Positions 1-13,892 are shown, numbered from the stretch's first letter. The stretch: DNA of 64,000 bases from Rhodamnia argentea (GCF_020921035.1 NC_063156.1:28444283-28508282); one strand, 5' to 3'. Translations and numbers: made by a program. Notes: generated by a model from the sequence alone, not told the origin.

Positions 1-2625
1 GTGCGATGCTTCGCTCGATTCATAGCTGAGCTTGAAGATCTAAGTGGAAGACAACGGTAATTGAAATTGCTTGTTGGGCTGTGGATACTTTTCCTGTGTA
101 TTTCTCCCTGCCATATGGAATTTTCATCTATCCACTTATTTTTCACACTTCTTGATATTACTCTGCGGCAAGTGCTATCACTAATTTACTGAAATAAACT
201 TTTAATGAGTCATTGAGATGTTTTAATTGTAAGTGAGAATCAGTTCTTGCCAAGGAATTAGCAGAAAGGGTGAGCTTTATTGGCTATGTTATTTTGGATG
301 AACCTGATTGAACTCTCTCTGGTATTCTGATTTTTAACTCTTTTCGCTGTTTCATCGCATTTGGCAGTTTTACCGTGCACACTGGTGCTGGTCTAATTGT
401 TCCAGAGATTCAAGATGATGGGAAGGTAATTTATATGATCAATTTTTCTTTATGCTGCATCTTAGTACTTCATTGGTATTTCTCAACTGCTGTTGTAAAT
501 GTTATTGCTTCAAAAGGATCTGGGTATGGAATGGGGAAATACATTATGTAGTTAGACTCGGATCAACGAAGTTCCTGTTGCAACTGTCTGCTCTTTGTAA
601 ATTGTACCATGTGATCAGCGACACTTTCGTATTTGGTTTTAATATGACCTTTTATGTCCAGGTTACGGTTGATATGGGGGAACCGATACTCAAAGCTTCT
701 GATGTGCCCACAAAATTATTGCCAAACAAAGACCACTCTGTGGTCAAATCCGAACTAAAAGTGGATGGACTAACCTGGAATGTGACATGTGTTAGCATGG
801 GAAATCCCCACTGTGTCACCTTTGGTGCGAAAGGAGAACAGGTGATTTTTGGGACAAGATATTATGTTTCTCATTGTATTGGTAATATTCTCTGGTGTCA
901 TATCTTAATTTGCAGTATAATAATTACTGTGTGACACTTTTTACTTGCAAGAACTATATGCTCAACATCATTCCTATGTCATCTATAGCTCATCTTGGAG
1001 TATGTTGTTTGGCAGAATTTGCAGGTTGACAAACTAAACTTGGCTGAAATAGGTCCAAAATTTGAGCATCATGAGATGTTTCCTGCAAGAACGAACACAG
1101 GTTAGTCCTTTATGGAACTGACTACTACATTTGCAGCTGCATGGAATTGCCCTTCTCCAATCCAGTTATACTCTGGTTTCCAGACAGATCTAACTAATGT
1201 CGTTGCTATAATCTTTTTGTACCATCAGAATTAATGCTGCCAATCCCCATTGCAGTTGGATACTTACCCTCATACTTTCACATTTGATAAGGACTAGAAG
1301 ATTCTCAAGTGTTGTCATACTGTGACATATATGTTATCTGCACTTGCCACATTGCCCTTTGTTTATATGCTAGATTTCACAGGACACTGGAAAGCTGGTT
1401 CTGCGAATATTTTCATACTTTAAATACTGCAAGCAGCTTATCATTTATGGGACTTCCAGTGTCATTTCTGGTTGGATTCTCAAGCTTTAGTCAACATGGG
1501 TTTCATTTAGTTTTATCCCTGTGATGTTTGAGTCTCCATCTTTCTGCGTGGGCATTTCAACATCAGATTGGATTGCACATGATTGCGACAGGAACTCTGG
1601 TTTACATGATGGCGATGAAAGAGGATGGCCTTTTGGTTTTCCCCTTCCAAGCCCCTGCTTTCTCTATTCAGGATTGGCTGTTTCTGTGCATACTATGTTC
1701 TTTTCCATTTGGAGATCTCATTAATGACTGCAAATGTATTTCATTGCAGAATTTGTGCAAGTTCTCTCTCCTTCACACCTGAAAATGCGTGTTTGGGAAC
1801 GTGGGGCTGGTTAGTGCCTATGGCAATCATTTTTATGATCCACTCCATACTATGTGTCAAGAGAATCATATGTGAATATGGTTAAGATGATTATGCCCTC
1901 TTTCTTTCATTTTCCTGAGCAAAAACTTATGTAAGCATGCTTGGATGCAGGAGCAACCCTAGCTTGTGGTACAGGGGCATGTGCTGTGGTTGTTGCAGCA
2001 GTTCTTGAGGGACAAGCTGGGAGGGTGAGCTCCATTATTGAACTCTGTAGTAGGATAATGCAGACAAGGGCATTCATCTGATTCCATATGTTTTGAATTA
2101 TGATATATTTGTCGATCATGGATAAATCCAGTATAAAAAAATGTGACCATTTAAAAGTACTGAAATTCGTTCAATCCTAGTTCCTGAATCGAAAAATTTT
2201 CTTGTAAATCAGGACCTGGTCTTTCTCATGGCTTCCTAGTAAAGTAGGCGTTATTACATGTGTAGAGATTACCTCAGTATCCCGACATTTAGACACACTT
2301 ATCTCTGCGTTTCAAACTTAAATGAAGATGGTGCATGGTGCTGTGACGTCGGAGCTAAGTACCTGTCGCACATAGATGTGTCTCGTGTGTATACTTCCTC
2401 TTAATTCTCAGGAACAAAGATATTCTAGCGAACAAAGAGTATCTTTCTGTCTTGTCTGGTGCCTCGTAGTAAAATCACTCTGTTTTGTGCTGGCTTGTTA
2501 TGTTACAGTGTTGCACAGTGGATTTACCTGGAGGTCCACTGGAGATTGAATGGAGAGAGAAAGACAATCATGTATACATGACTGGCCCAGCTGAGGTGGT
2601 CTTCTATGGATCCGTACCCATATAG
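1..2625 (+). CDS. DAPF: Diaminopimelate epimerase, plastid (3' part)
   Basis: Converts LL-diaminopimelate to meso-diaminopimelate, the penultimate step of lysine synthesis, in the plastid. The gene enters from the left edge, so the transit peptide and N-terminal part are missing. Exons that join in frame: 1-56, 368-425, 662-841, 1016-1100, 1750-1809, 1951-2024, 2509-2625; all introns are GT...AG. Both catalytic cysteines of the family are visible: the first in VRCFARF (codon at 7-9), the second in ACGTGACA (codon at 1965-1967). [39 protein letters not shown] and [11 protein letters not shown] are typical DapF blocks. The protein ends [15 protein letters not shown], with the stop at 2623-2625, which is the usual C-terminus of the family. 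Identification is secure; only the 5' end is unseen. Confidence 0.97.
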
Positions 2626-4209
2626 CACGAACTGAACTTTTGTACTGTCCGGCTGTACCTAACAAACTAGAATTTTTGTAACATGCAATTGTGATAGAAA
2701 AGACTGGGAAAGAGTGTTAGGAGCGTCTGGATAACTGTAGCCATGTCTTATTCAAGTTGAGTTGTCTAATGTAACAACGGAATGGTCTTTATGATCAATT
2801 TGTTTACAGCTGGTTTGATGATGAAGTCATCTCGTGCAATAAATTTAGTGACAAAGTCTGATCCTCGATGTAGCGGGTTCTGTGTATCGAAACTGGCGTT
2901 ACCATTGCCGGCTTCCCCATCTAGACATAGATGCTGAACTCGGTTACGTTCTTCTTTCTTCTTTCCCTTTTTTCTGGCGAAAGAACTTCAGTGCTCTGTG
3001 CTAAACCCGATTGTGGAGTATATCTGTGAAAGAGGGAGAGAAGGGGAGAGATTATGGCGAAAGAACTTTAGTGCATCTGCTCCGGACGGTGGTATTCGTG
3101 AAGGAGCTAAAAGTACTGTGGAAGGCGACTCGCCAGCGGCCATTTCTCTTATTTGGAAATCAACTCCGTGTGTCAATTTTAGTGACATTTTGCTTTATCA
3201 GATTGGAAAATGTTAAAGAGTACTTCCACCAAGTCGAATTAGTACATACTTTAAGGGCAATGGAAGGAAATTTGTATGTTAGATTGATTAGCAAATTGGA
3301 TACTTCAAGCATGTGATGTAAATAACACTTTAGCATTAGATATTTATAATCTTTTTGTTGATAGAAGATCAGATAAAATCAAATTTTATTATAAGAGTAA
3401 TGGTGTCAGTTTTATTAGGAGAGTAATCATGTAACTCTTTGTTATCATTTCTTACCAAAAAAAAAATGGTGTTAGTCCAGTAAGTTTGCAGGACCAAACG
3501 AGTTGGCAGTAAGCAAATAAAAGAGAGATTCAGACATTTTTTTTGCATAGTCAACTGACCCTCACGATATCACTCACGACCACTTTGGCAAGGGCAGGCA
3601 TGTTCATGCTTATCACCACTGAGCAAGGGTCAAGTGACCCTCGGGCCGGTTCGAGCCTTCCTTCAGATCTAAACGAGGGCGAGCAAGCCATTACCTATTG
3701 ACGAAAACAGTTGTCTCCTCGCGCACCCCCCCTCTCTCTCTCTCCATGTTTTTGTTTAAATTTTGGCGACATGTCTATACACAACATCAAACGTATGCCC
3801 TGCGGATGATTTTTTTCTTTTTTTTTTAATGAAAAAAAGAAGAACATAAATTTAAGGACCAGATTGATTAAAATTGAATCCAGTGTGCCCCATTGAACAT
3901 TTACATTACACCTGGAGGACCAGTTTTAACATTTTCCCCAACGGACAATGACATGACAGACCTCGAAAATAAAACTTAAAAAAAAAAAAAAAAAAGAAAA
4001 GAAAGGAAAGTAGAAGCAACGCGCTCAATTTGAAATTTTTAACGTGGGACCCACCCAAATACCAAGGAGCCGAATCATGACCACGACGACCGTCGACTAG
4101 CCGTTTGGCAAAAACTCAAACCCACTCTTGACTTCTCCGTCTTCCCCAACCCCTACGCTTCAAAAAAAATTTCTACAACTACAATACTTGCAGAGCTCAA
4201 TCAATATCT
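2626..4209. other. Intergenic region between DAPF and kinesin-5
   Basis: Holds the DAPF 3' untranslated region and then AT-rich DNA. Around 3590-3690 is a GC-rich stretch (CAAGGGTCAAGTGACCCTCG and similar) that resembles the core of the Mutator-like MITE family found further right (25143, 31903, 40457), but no ends could be found. A poly-A run lies near 3975-4000. No open coding sequence is convincing. The last ~100 bases before 4200 are probably kinesin promoter. Confidence 0.5.
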
Positions 4210-4643
4210 CCTCTCTCTCTCTCTCTCTCTCTCGATTCCAATTCCGATCTCCGAGTTCCTAACGCGATTCCATTGTCTAGGCCCCTGAAGATCGGTAAGT
4301 GCAATCGCTCCCGCGTTCCGTTCTTCAATGGAATCTTGGATTTGCTAGCTGGGAGAATTTGATGGAAACTGAACTGTAGAACAACGCAGAATGGGGAAAA
4401 AAACTTTTTTTTTGCGGTGCATTGTTTCCTTTATTTTTTCCGTTTATTGAAAGAGATTTTCATTCTTTGGAGGACCCGCCCAACCCAAGTGAACGTCAAC
4501 TGCTTTACATTGGGAATATACGTGAATTCCGTCTGTTTGTGTCCATCTCCTCCCTGTTTATGATTTGTGGGCGTGGTTGATGGTGTATTGTTCTTTTCCC
4601 TTTTTTCTTTTTGCGCTGTGTAGGTGGGGGAGATAGTGGCGAA
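4200..4643 (+). promoter_or_regulatory. Kinesin-5 5' leader with intron
   Basis: A (CT)n run at about 4208-4233 is followed by a probable untranslated exon ending at 4294 (AAGATCG before GTAAGT). An intron runs 4295-4623, ending TGTGTAG, and the coding exon continues to ATG at 4644. CT tracts near the transcription start and leader introns are common in highly expressed plant genes. The transcription start itself is not resolved. Confidence 0.55.
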
Positions 4644-7600
4644 ATGATGTCGCTTACCCCGGATCAGTTGAGAAAAGTTGGGTTGGGTGTGGTTCCGTCT
4701 CCATCTCCCTTCCTCACGCCTCGGCCGGAGAAGCGGCGGGCGGACTGTAGAGGCGGCGAATGGAACTCGAACCGGCATGAGAAAGATAAAGAGGTCAATG
4801 TGCAGGTTCTGCTGCGGTGCAGGTGGGCATTAGCACTTTGTACTTACTCAAAGTTGTCTCCTTTCACCCATTTGGTTTGGTGAATCCTTGTCGTCGTGGG
4901 TTCATTAGGATTTGCATTCGCATTGTGCTATGTCACTGGACTCTGCTCATCTGTAACATAAGGTAGATAGTCAACGGTATTGATGAGAATATTCTTGGAC
5001 AGAGATATGATTATTGAAATGGAAGGAGTTCTTCACAATTGGTTTTGAATGAACTGGAAATATTTTAGGTGATAACTCTGCAGCTACCCAAAACCCAAGA
5101 AACAACAAAGTGGGATTGTACCATTTGAATTCTTAAATTTGTTTCCAATTACATAATTCCTTATTGCCTCTTTTGGGATGGACATTCTAAGTATAGAGCT
5201 TGTTTTTCTAATTTTATCTGTCAGGCCATTAAACGAAGATGAGCAAAGGTTGAATGTGCCAAAGGTCATCTCATGCAATGAACATAGAAAAGAGGTCACT
5301 GTCATGCAGAATTTAGCCAACAAGCAAATAGATAGGATTTTCACTTTCGACAAGGTATGCTGACATGACTCCAGCTGTGAAGAAAGATTTCTCTCATAAT
5401 TACCAGCTGAACTAGATTTTATCTGGCAAATTTGCAAGGTTTTTGGGCCCAAAGCACAGCAAAGATCAATATATGATCAAGCCGTTGCTCCCATTGTTAA
5501 TGAAGTTCTCGACGGTTTTAACTGCACCATCTTCGCCTATGGGCAAACAGGCACCGGTAAAACCTACACAATGGAGGGCGGGATGAGGAAAAAGGTAAAA
5601 TAGCAAATTGCATAGTTCCATAAATATTTTACATTGGTTGATGCCGTTTTTATGAAACATAGGTTGGTGAACTGCCTGCTGAGGCTGGTGTCATTCCACG
5701 AGCAGTTCGTCAAATTTTTGATACACTAGAAGCACAAAATGCTGACTATAGTATGAAGGTGACTTTCTTAGAACTCTACAATGAAGAGATAACTGATTTA
5801 CTAGCCTCCGAGGACCACTCGCGCTATATGGAAGATAGACAGAAGAAGCCCATATCACTGATGGAGGATGGAAAGGGTTGTGTGGTTGTAAGGGGCCTCG
5901 AGGAAGTAGCAGTATATAGCGCAAATGAAATCTACACTCTGTTAGAACAAGGAGCATCGAAAAGGCGAACGGCTGATACCTTGTTGAACAAGCGTAGCAG
6001 GTAATTATTCTCCTTTGCTGAACTTTTAAGGGTGTCTAACTTAATGGAAACTACAAAGCTAGTCCTTTTCTAACCTTAAGCATTTAGTGGTTACACTTTT
6101 CAATGATATTATCCTTGCTGCAGTCGGTCTCATTCCATCTTTTCCATTACGACCTACATAAAGGAAGCGACCATTGGAGAGGAAGAGATCATAAAATGTG
6201 GAAAGCTTAACCTTGTAGATTTGGCAGGATCAGAAAACATTTCTCGATCAGGAGCAAGGGAGGTAAGATATCTCTGATCTATGCTATCAAAAGCAATTTT
6301 TCCCAATCTCTCTCTGTCTATCCCTGTCTCTGTCTCTCTCTCAAACACACGTACAAACGTGCTGAGCGAGAGCCAAAAACTATGGTTATAAAATCTTAAG
6401 TCCTTGCAAAACCTAGTAATGAGGCAAGCCAGAATTGTTAACATATGTATACCAGCAAATAGTTATATAATGATTTCTGCTGACCTAGAGTGTACTTTGA
6501 AGCTGCAATTATCTGCAGTCAATTTTTTCATACTGACAGATAGAAATAAAAGCCTAAAACTTTTATGTTATCTATCTTTTCACCTTTAGCATTTAGATTT
6601 TTGGAGAAGAATTGATGTGCCAACTGTGTAGATGAATTTAGTTACGTGTATGTGATCTTATGCACATTTGGTTCATTTATAGGCTTTATGATCAGAATAA
6701 GTTTTTTTTGGACATATTAGATGCAAGACCTTTTGCACTAACATGCTTGCTAACTATGTGAGTTGATGCGAGTAAATAGGGAATTGCACAATTGGTGTTG
6801 GAGAAGACTCTATATTTCTCTAATTTCGCATGAAATTTGCAATATCAGTTATTGAGGGCATATAAATTCCAGGGTCGTGCAAAAGAAGCGGGGGAAATAA
6901 ACAAGAGCTTACTAACCTTGGGCCGTGTGATAAATGCACTTGTGGAGCATTCGCCTCATATACCTTACAGGTTATTTCTCAGACGTTATTCACTGAAGTA
7001 TGCTTTGCATTGACCTCTTCATAATTTCTTATAATACATTTTCCTGGTCTGACAATTTATGAGCAGGGACAGTAAGCTGACAAGACTTCTAAGAGATTCT
7101 TTGGGAGGAAAGACCAAAACATGCATTATTGCTACTATTTCTCCTTCTGCTCATTCCTTGGAAGAAACATTAAGCACGCTAGATTATGCTTATCGGGCTA
7201 AAAACATTAAAAATAAACCAGAGGTTTGATCAATCGCTGTTTTAGTGTCTTTGAGTTTCCTCATGCGCTTTCCTAGTGATATTTACATGGAGTAGCTTTG
7301 CAGGCGAACCAGAAACTGTCAAAAGCTGTGTTGCTTAAGGATTTGTACGCAGAAATTGATAGGATGAGAGAAGGTTTGACAACGATGAGCCCACACTGTC
7401 TCGGCTGTTATGTGAACAAATCACATAGTATTTAACATATACATCTCCATACAGATGTCCGAGCTGCAAGGGAAAAGAATGGTGTTTATATTTCCCATGA
7501 AAGGTTTGCCCAAGAAGAGGCTGAGAAGAAGGTAAGTCCAAACAGTTTTCATGGAGTGCTCTGATCTTTTTATAAAACCCATGGCTCCCAGATCAAATTG

Positions 7601-10600
7601 TTTTCTCCTTGGAAATCATTGGATTACATTCATCTGCAGGCAAGGAATGAAAGGATAGAGGAATTGGAAAATGATCTTATCACTTCTGAGAGGGTACGAG
7701 CTAGCTTTTGGGACTTTTCTCTTACTGATGCGATATTTGATCAACTAATTATTTTTTTCCCTTTGGCCAGAAAAGTGAAAAATTTCGCAAGCTCTACCTT
7801 ACAGAGCAGGAACAGAAATTGGACCTAGAAAGTAGTCTTAAGAACTGCAAGGTACAGGTTATGGATTTCATATCATTAATGATTTGTATAAGGGTGCCAA
7901 TATTGCATCTTGCACTAACAAATACTCGATGTGTACAGATTGACCTGGAGAATGGTAATAAGGCATTGCTTGATCTACAAGAGCAACACCGGTTGGCTAT
8001 CTCCACATTGAAAAATAAGGAATTTGTAATCTCAAAGCTGCTAGAATCAGGTAATTCTGTCATGAGAAGTTGACTTAAGCTAGTTATCCCAATTTTGTCT
8101 ATTTGTTTTACTCATACAGGCTTACAATCTTTCTGATGTGCATCCAGAAAGTTCCATAATTGATCGTGCAAAGGAGTTAAGATCAGATTTGCAAGATGCA
8201 TCTCAGGATTTAAGTTTGTTGTTCGGGAAATTAGGTACTGCTTCTTTTTGTGGTTGTAAAGTTGCATACTCTACATTATTAGCTGAAGCAGCGAGGAGAG
8301 GTGGGTCTATATTTTAGAGTTTGAGGTGGCTCTGTCCGAAGAAAATCTATTTTATCAAAAAACAGAGTAATATTTCAAGTTCTGCTTGGTTCACTATTTC
8401 TTTGCTCCACCAAAATACCTATTTCCTGGTTGCTGACTTGAGAATATTCCCTAAAGTAAATTTATGAGTGACACAACAAAGATTACCCTTGAGTATCTAA
8501 TATTATCATCCACTATGCAGACTACAAAAGCAGGATGGAAGCAGAGAACCATAATATTGTCTTGACGTTTGGCTCTCAACTTGATCAACGCTTGAAAAAC
8601 TTGCATAGGACTATCCTGGGCTCAGTTTCTCAACAACAGCAAGAAATAAGATGCATGGAAGAACATGTCTCCTTGTTTCTTGCAAGTAAAAATGATGTGA
8701 GACAACTGTTTACTTTAAATAATTACATGCTTGTCTCACACTAGTTCTAATGAATAGTTCTATTAAACATGCCAGGCAACGGAAAGTCTGCGTTCGAAGG
8801 TTGAAAGGATGATGACGACACATAGTTTAGGACTGTCTGCATTGACTGATTATGCCAATAAAGTACAGATGAAAGCCACCTCTGACCTCGATCAAATAAA
8901 TTGCAAAATATCATCGGAGACGAAGGGCATTCAGGAAGTATGAACTTAAAGTTCGTTCTGTTTTTGAACTTTTGTTTGCTGCTCTCATTAAACCAGATTC
9001 TGTGCTGATTTTGCAGTATATTGTCAAGTTAGTGTTGGAGGCCAAGGAGATCGTTAGAGACATTCATCACGCTCTGACTGAACAGAAAGACATACTGGCA
9101 TTCTCTGCACAGCAACAGGAAGAGGTAACCTATCTTCTTCTTCTCAAGTCCAGGTCTGGTTTTATCTGCTCATTGATTGGTCTATGTGACCCTGTACCTA
9201 TACTCAAAATGTGCTGGATCTTTACTTCTTCGTGATTGAATTAATAGGCATTACAAAGAAGTTTGGTTTCTGCGCACGTTGTGTCCAATGCAACCATGGA
9301 CTTTTTCAATGATGTTCACAATCATGCTTCTGAAATCAAGTCAATCATTGAAGAATGTCATGCTGAAAGGATCTGCCAACTGAATGACTTTGAGAAGAAA
9401 TTTAAGGTCAGATAAGATAATTCCGAGATATCTGGCATTTTATAATTTGATCCTCGTGGAAGCTTATGGATTGTCTTCAAACAGGAAGAGGCGGCAAGAG
9501 AGGAAAGACTGGCTTTGGAGCAAGTTACCGCAATTTTGGCAAATTTAACATCGAAGAAAAATAAAATGGTGGGGCAATTTCTGAGAATGTTGTGCTTCTG
9601 CTTTTAAAGCCACACACTCACAAGTCACATTATGGATAAGAAGGGTCTCAGTAAATTTTGTGGCAATATTTTGACGTGCTTTTGACATCTTTCCTGATCA
9701 TTAGGTCTCAGAGGCATCTAATGGTATACTCGACTTAAATACAAGGGAAGAGCAGATATTGCAACATCAAACTACCAACATGCAGCATATTGCAGCTGAT
9801 GCTAGGAAAGAATTGACTGAGTACATGGTTGAGGCAAAAAACAATTTCTTGCAAGACACATTTTCTACACACGAATCCAGGGCCATATTGGACAGCTGCT
9901 TTGACAAGTGGTATGGTTTCTTTTTTTTTTTTTTGTCAGACAAGTCGTATGGTTTCATTATACAAGAAATAGAGCTCACCATAAGAGCTGGTATCTGTTG
10001 AAGCACACTACAATTTATCCGGTTTCTCTTAGCATTGAACTTATTAAATTAGAAAGAATCTGTTTGCTTTAAAAAACACTTCTTAATTAGCCTAGATGCA
10101 TGTAGTCTTGCCAATACACAAATTGAGATGATGAATAAAGTCTTGCATTGTGGATTACAGATAGTGTGGAGCTAACACATATTTGAAAACTTAATTGTCG
10201 GAACAATGGGCTTCTTATGATATACGAAAATGAATGAGCGGGAAATAGTTGTAAGTTAATTTCCAACCTAATACACATCACCCATCATCCTTTCCTCTTT
10301 TTGTGTAATGCAGTTCAATGGTTGTGGATGATTCGAAGAGACAATGGGAGAATGCTGCATCTGCCATTAATGAGTTCAAGAATGTTAGTATAGACAAGAT
10401 AGCATCCCTAGTGAGGTAAAATCCTCTCTATCATCAACTATTTCTTCACATTTCCTTGTTTTTTCTCTCATAATGCGACTCCCTGATGGCTCAAGCAGGG
10501 AAAATAAAGGCGAACACCAGGATTTATGTGAACAATTTAGATCTGCATCGTCCTCCACGGATAGAGATTTTGCTGCTAGTGTTGATGGCATGGTCACTGC

Positions 10601-11265
10601 TATTTGTGGTAACAATCTTCATTTAGCCATTGATGTTGATGTCCTCTGTATGTACTACTATTCTCATGCCTAGGTCGGTTGGATGTGGCAGACTCACTAC
10701 AATTGGATCGTGACTATAAGGAGAAATTAGACTCCATGGCAGCCTTATGCACGGGTCAGCTAAAGTCGATTACAGAGAAGCATGGAGTTGGTGTTTCAGA
10801 AATCCGAAGCAAAGCAGAACAGTGCCTCAGAAAAGATTATCTGGTAAACTGTCTATTGCAATTAATGGAAGAGTTTCAGATTACCAGTGAACTCATTCTC
10901 TTTCTATTTCGTTCTTCTGGGGCCACAGTGATGCCTCCATACAAAATTCATGTTGGCCACACACTTATAACTGCCTGGATGATTCTTCGAGTTGCCCTCT
11001 CGAAATAGACATGTGTATATCATGACATGACTAATTTGCGGCACACTGCGCATAGGTTGACGAGCACACGTCCACAACTCCTAGGAAACGGGTCATAACG
11101 GTTCCAAGTTTGGCATCCATCGAGGAGTTGCAGACGCATTTGAGCGAAGGAAATTCGGAGAACGAAATCAGAGGCGACCGGACAGAAGGCAAGCTTCACC
11201 AGCCGTTAGATTTGCAGACACCCGATAGAACTCCTTTCGCAGATATGAATGGTGAATTGTATTGA
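4644..11265 (+). CDS. Kinesin-5 (BimC/Eg5 type) motor protein
   Basis: A plus-end-directed homotetrameric microtubule motor that slides antiparallel microtubules in the spindle and phragmoplast. Twenty-three exons join in frame to 1054 codons plus stop: 4644-4822, 5225-5354, 5439-5594, 5663-6000, 6124-6262, 6873-6970, 7067-7223, 7304-7373, 7455-7531, 7640-7693, 7771-7851, 7939-8050, 8148-8234, 8521-8696, 8776-8937, 9017-9124, 9248-9406, 9485-9568, 9705-9910, 10314-10415, 10499-10608, 10674-10843, 11056-11265. The motor domain spans about residues 50-399: P-loop GQTGTGKT (138-145), switch I NKRSSRSH (264-271), switch II DLAGSE (300-305), and ends [14 protein letters not shown] long coiled-coil stalk follows. 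The C-terminal BimC-like box STTPRKR lies at 991-997. Closest to plant KRP125/KIN5 proteins by length and layout. ATG codons at 4644 and 4647 are adjacent; either could start. The acceptor at 8147 was chosen because the upstream AG at 8119 would give a stop. Confidence 0.96.
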
Positions 11266-11619
11266 GGAAGGCGGTTTTAGCAGACTGTGATCCGGCATGC
11301 TTGTCAATTGTCAAAGAGGCAAAACTTGCTGATTGACTGATGAGCAGGAAGACTGGATTGAGTCCTAACAGCAAGTACTAGTCTAGTAGCTATGGAAGGT
11401 TTCTCCTCCTTTCTTTTCGGACGAGTCATTTGTATGTGTTGTAACAACTTGTTCGATGTTGCCGGGGAATGGTTATGGTAACCCATTGTGATCAGCAATG
11501 CACTTTAGCGGCTTTAAACTCCATGACCGCCTTCGAATCAAAGTACATATTCATTGAAAATTCGTATCGGCCACCGTGCATTTAATGTGCAGATAATTAT
11601 TGATGTATGCCTTATTTCG
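11266..11619. other. Kinesin-5 3' untranslated region and spacer
   Basis: Unique-looking DNA directly after the kinesin stop. It probably contains the 3' UTR. No coding potential was recognised; no clear AATAAA signal was pinned down. Confidence 0.4.
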
Positions 11620-11845
11620 AATTTTCCTCTCACTAGTTCAACAAGTCGAGTGCCATATTCCCGATTAAAGATTATCTGAATTCATTGAGAAAGATCAAAT
11701 CGGGTGAAAAAAGAGACCGATACTATCATTCAAATTTTCCTCTCACTAGTTCAACAAGTCGAGTGCCATATTCCCGATTAAAGATTATCCGAATTCATTG
11801 AGAAAGATCAAATCGGGTGAAAAAAGAGACCGATACTATCATTCA
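11620..11845. repeat. Tandem duplication, 2 x 113 bp
   Basis: The segment 11620-11732 is repeated immediately as 11733-11845. The only difference I see is ATCTGAATTC in the first copy against ATCCGAATTC in the second, so the duplication is young. It lies about 355 bp after the kinesin stop codon and does not code for a recognisable protein. Confidence 0.95.
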
Positions 11846-11992
11846 AATTTTTGCCCGTCCATGCCTCCTTCTAAGATTTGTCAAGGAGGACCACAGCAAC
11901 TCCATGGGACCATGGCAAGGACCACTCAAGTCCATGGTCTTCCACATATCTCGGGGGTAGGGGTCAAATTAGATAATGAGTTAACCAGGCCC

Positions 11993-12087
11993 CACTTAAA
12001 ATTAGATTTTTTTTTTTTTTTTTGGGTCGGACTTAAAATTAGATTTTTTTTTTTTTTTTTTTTGGTCAAAGACTTAAAATTAGATTG
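11993..12087. repeat. Three short units of TTAAAATTAGA plus poly-T
   Basis: CTTAAAATTAGATT followed by a long T run occurs at about 11994 and 12032, with a third CTTAAAATTAGATT at about 12073. Units are about 40 bp. This looks like slippage or small-scale duplication of a T-tract-containing unit. Confidence 0.8.
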
Positions 12088-12423
12088 AAAAATTCATAAA
12101 TAAATAGAAGATGACGGGCCCTACGTGGGCCCAATTTTCAGGGCCCATCACTGCCCACCAAGTGACCGAGAGCTTGCTTTCGAGCGAGCGTACGTTTACC
12201 CACGTGTACGGTGGTGATGATGCCTCCACGAACCCTGATCGTGCAGGGCACCATCTGGCATCATTTTCCTCTCTGACGATAGAAAAAAAGAAAACCTGAA
12301 AAATCCATCTCTCTATCCCTCTCTCTCTCTCTCTCTCTCCCCAGTTTCGTAAGAATCTTCAGATCTCGCCGCGATCCGCGTCCGTACGGTCGCCGGCGCG
12401 TTCTTCGATCGTACTTCCGTTTC

Positions 12424-13892
12424 ATGCCTCTACTCCGTCATGGTAGGTGCGGTGGGAGATGCAAACTGTTATATTCGACCTTTTTTTTTGTGTGAAGTTG
12501 TTTGCAAGTTTACCTATTCTATGGCGTTCGTGACATCTCTCGCTTGGCGGTGGATTGGTCTCTTTCTTTCTTCCTTCGTTCTGTGAGAGAATGAGTACGA
12601 TGAATAGAGCTACGCGAACTAGAGTTTCGTGAATGGGTATTTGTCGGATTAGAAATCCGACTATTCTCTTGCATGCAGTGATTTTGCTGTTGCATAGCAA
12701 AATCGTGGACAAATTAGGAAATTTTGAGATTGTTCCCGCAGAACCTGAGTGGATTGTCTCTTTCTTCGTGGCAGGCATGTGTATGGACTGTCTTCGACTT
12801 AGAAACGCTTGTTGAGGGCGTGTTTGGAGTTGAATCGAACAGCTTATAACCAGGGCAAGTGCGTCGCTGATGAGAATTTGTGCATTTCAAGTGCTTTGCC
12901 TGTTGGTTTGACCCTTTCAGCTTATGAGAAGTGCAAAGAGCGGAACTTTAGGCTATCCTGTGTTGTACTGAGAGAGATGGTACGCTCTATTTCATTATAT
13001 GTGAATGTGGTTTTCTCAGGTTGAGATTTTATTGAGGGCACATGCTGTTTTGTGATCTTTGTGCATTTGCAACTGAGCTTGGAGCTTAGATACATTCCAC
13101 TGGCTGTCATGTTCCTTTTGTGCGAGCTATTAGTATTGCACTATTTTATGGGAAGGACCTAAGGTTATACCAATCGATTTCTTCGAGTGTTTGTTCTTGT
13201 ATGAGCTCTTGAGAGCTGCAACATTGTTTTTGGATCTGGAGAACTCGCTTATCCTTCTGATTCTCAGTTTTTGTACATTTACCTATGTACACCGTGAGTT
13301 GCTTGTGGACACTGTAAGGAGTTAACCCGTATTGCTACTAAGAATTTTGAAGTGCTCGCACAAAAAATATTTGCCCCATGGACATGTTATTTTGAAGCAA
13401 TTTTAAATTTTCTGTTGTCCAATTACTTTATGCATTTTGCATCGTCTAAGGATTCTGTTCTTTCTTTTTTCCACTAATACTATGTAGTTGGCTTTCTAAT
13501 AATTTCTCAATGGTTTAAGGATTGTTTGATTGATTCAAAGAGTCAAAACTGAACAATTTGTCTCCAGGAATAATTAAGATGAAGCAATTTCTAAATTTCA
13601 AATTGCGATTAAGCAGAAACTCACCATGGAAGCTTTACATTTTGCATTGTAAGCATGTGATTTTGATGGTTGTGTCTCGCTTGACGTTAATATGAGAAAT
13701 GCTTTGTTCACTTTCAAAAGAATGTAATGTGTACTGGTGGTGTCTTGGTGGTAAAACTTCTCTTACATTTTGTGAAGGATGACAAGTATGTCTTCTGTCT
13801 ATACTGAAATACAAGATTCTAAGCCATTTATTTGGGTAGTCTTTCCAGAATCAGGGCTTTTGGGCAGGAAAAGATACTGGAGGCTTAACTAA
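12424..13892 (+). promoter_or_regulatory. Upstream ORF overlapping the next gene's start
   Basis: An ATG at 12424 opens a 23-codon ORF (12424-12442 joined to 13840-13892) in a different frame from the main protein. It overlaps the main ATG at 12440 and stops at TAA 13890-13892, about 50 nt inside the main coding sequence. If translated it would block the first main start and favour reinitiation at the in-frame ATG at 13900. A (CT)n tract at about 12311-12340 lies in the leader. The uORF is seen directly; its effect is inference. Confidence 0.55.

Noticed and set aside
1309-1885. Several open frames of 60-86 codons inside the DAPF region
   Set aside because: They lie in the intron between DAPF exons 1016-1100 and 1750-1809 and overlap only partly with an exon in the wrong frame.
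8108-8147. Upstream splice acceptor at 8119 for the kinesin exon at 8148
   Set aside because: Using it puts an in-frame TGA after five codons; the acceptor at 8147 keeps the frame and gives the expected coiled-coil sequence.
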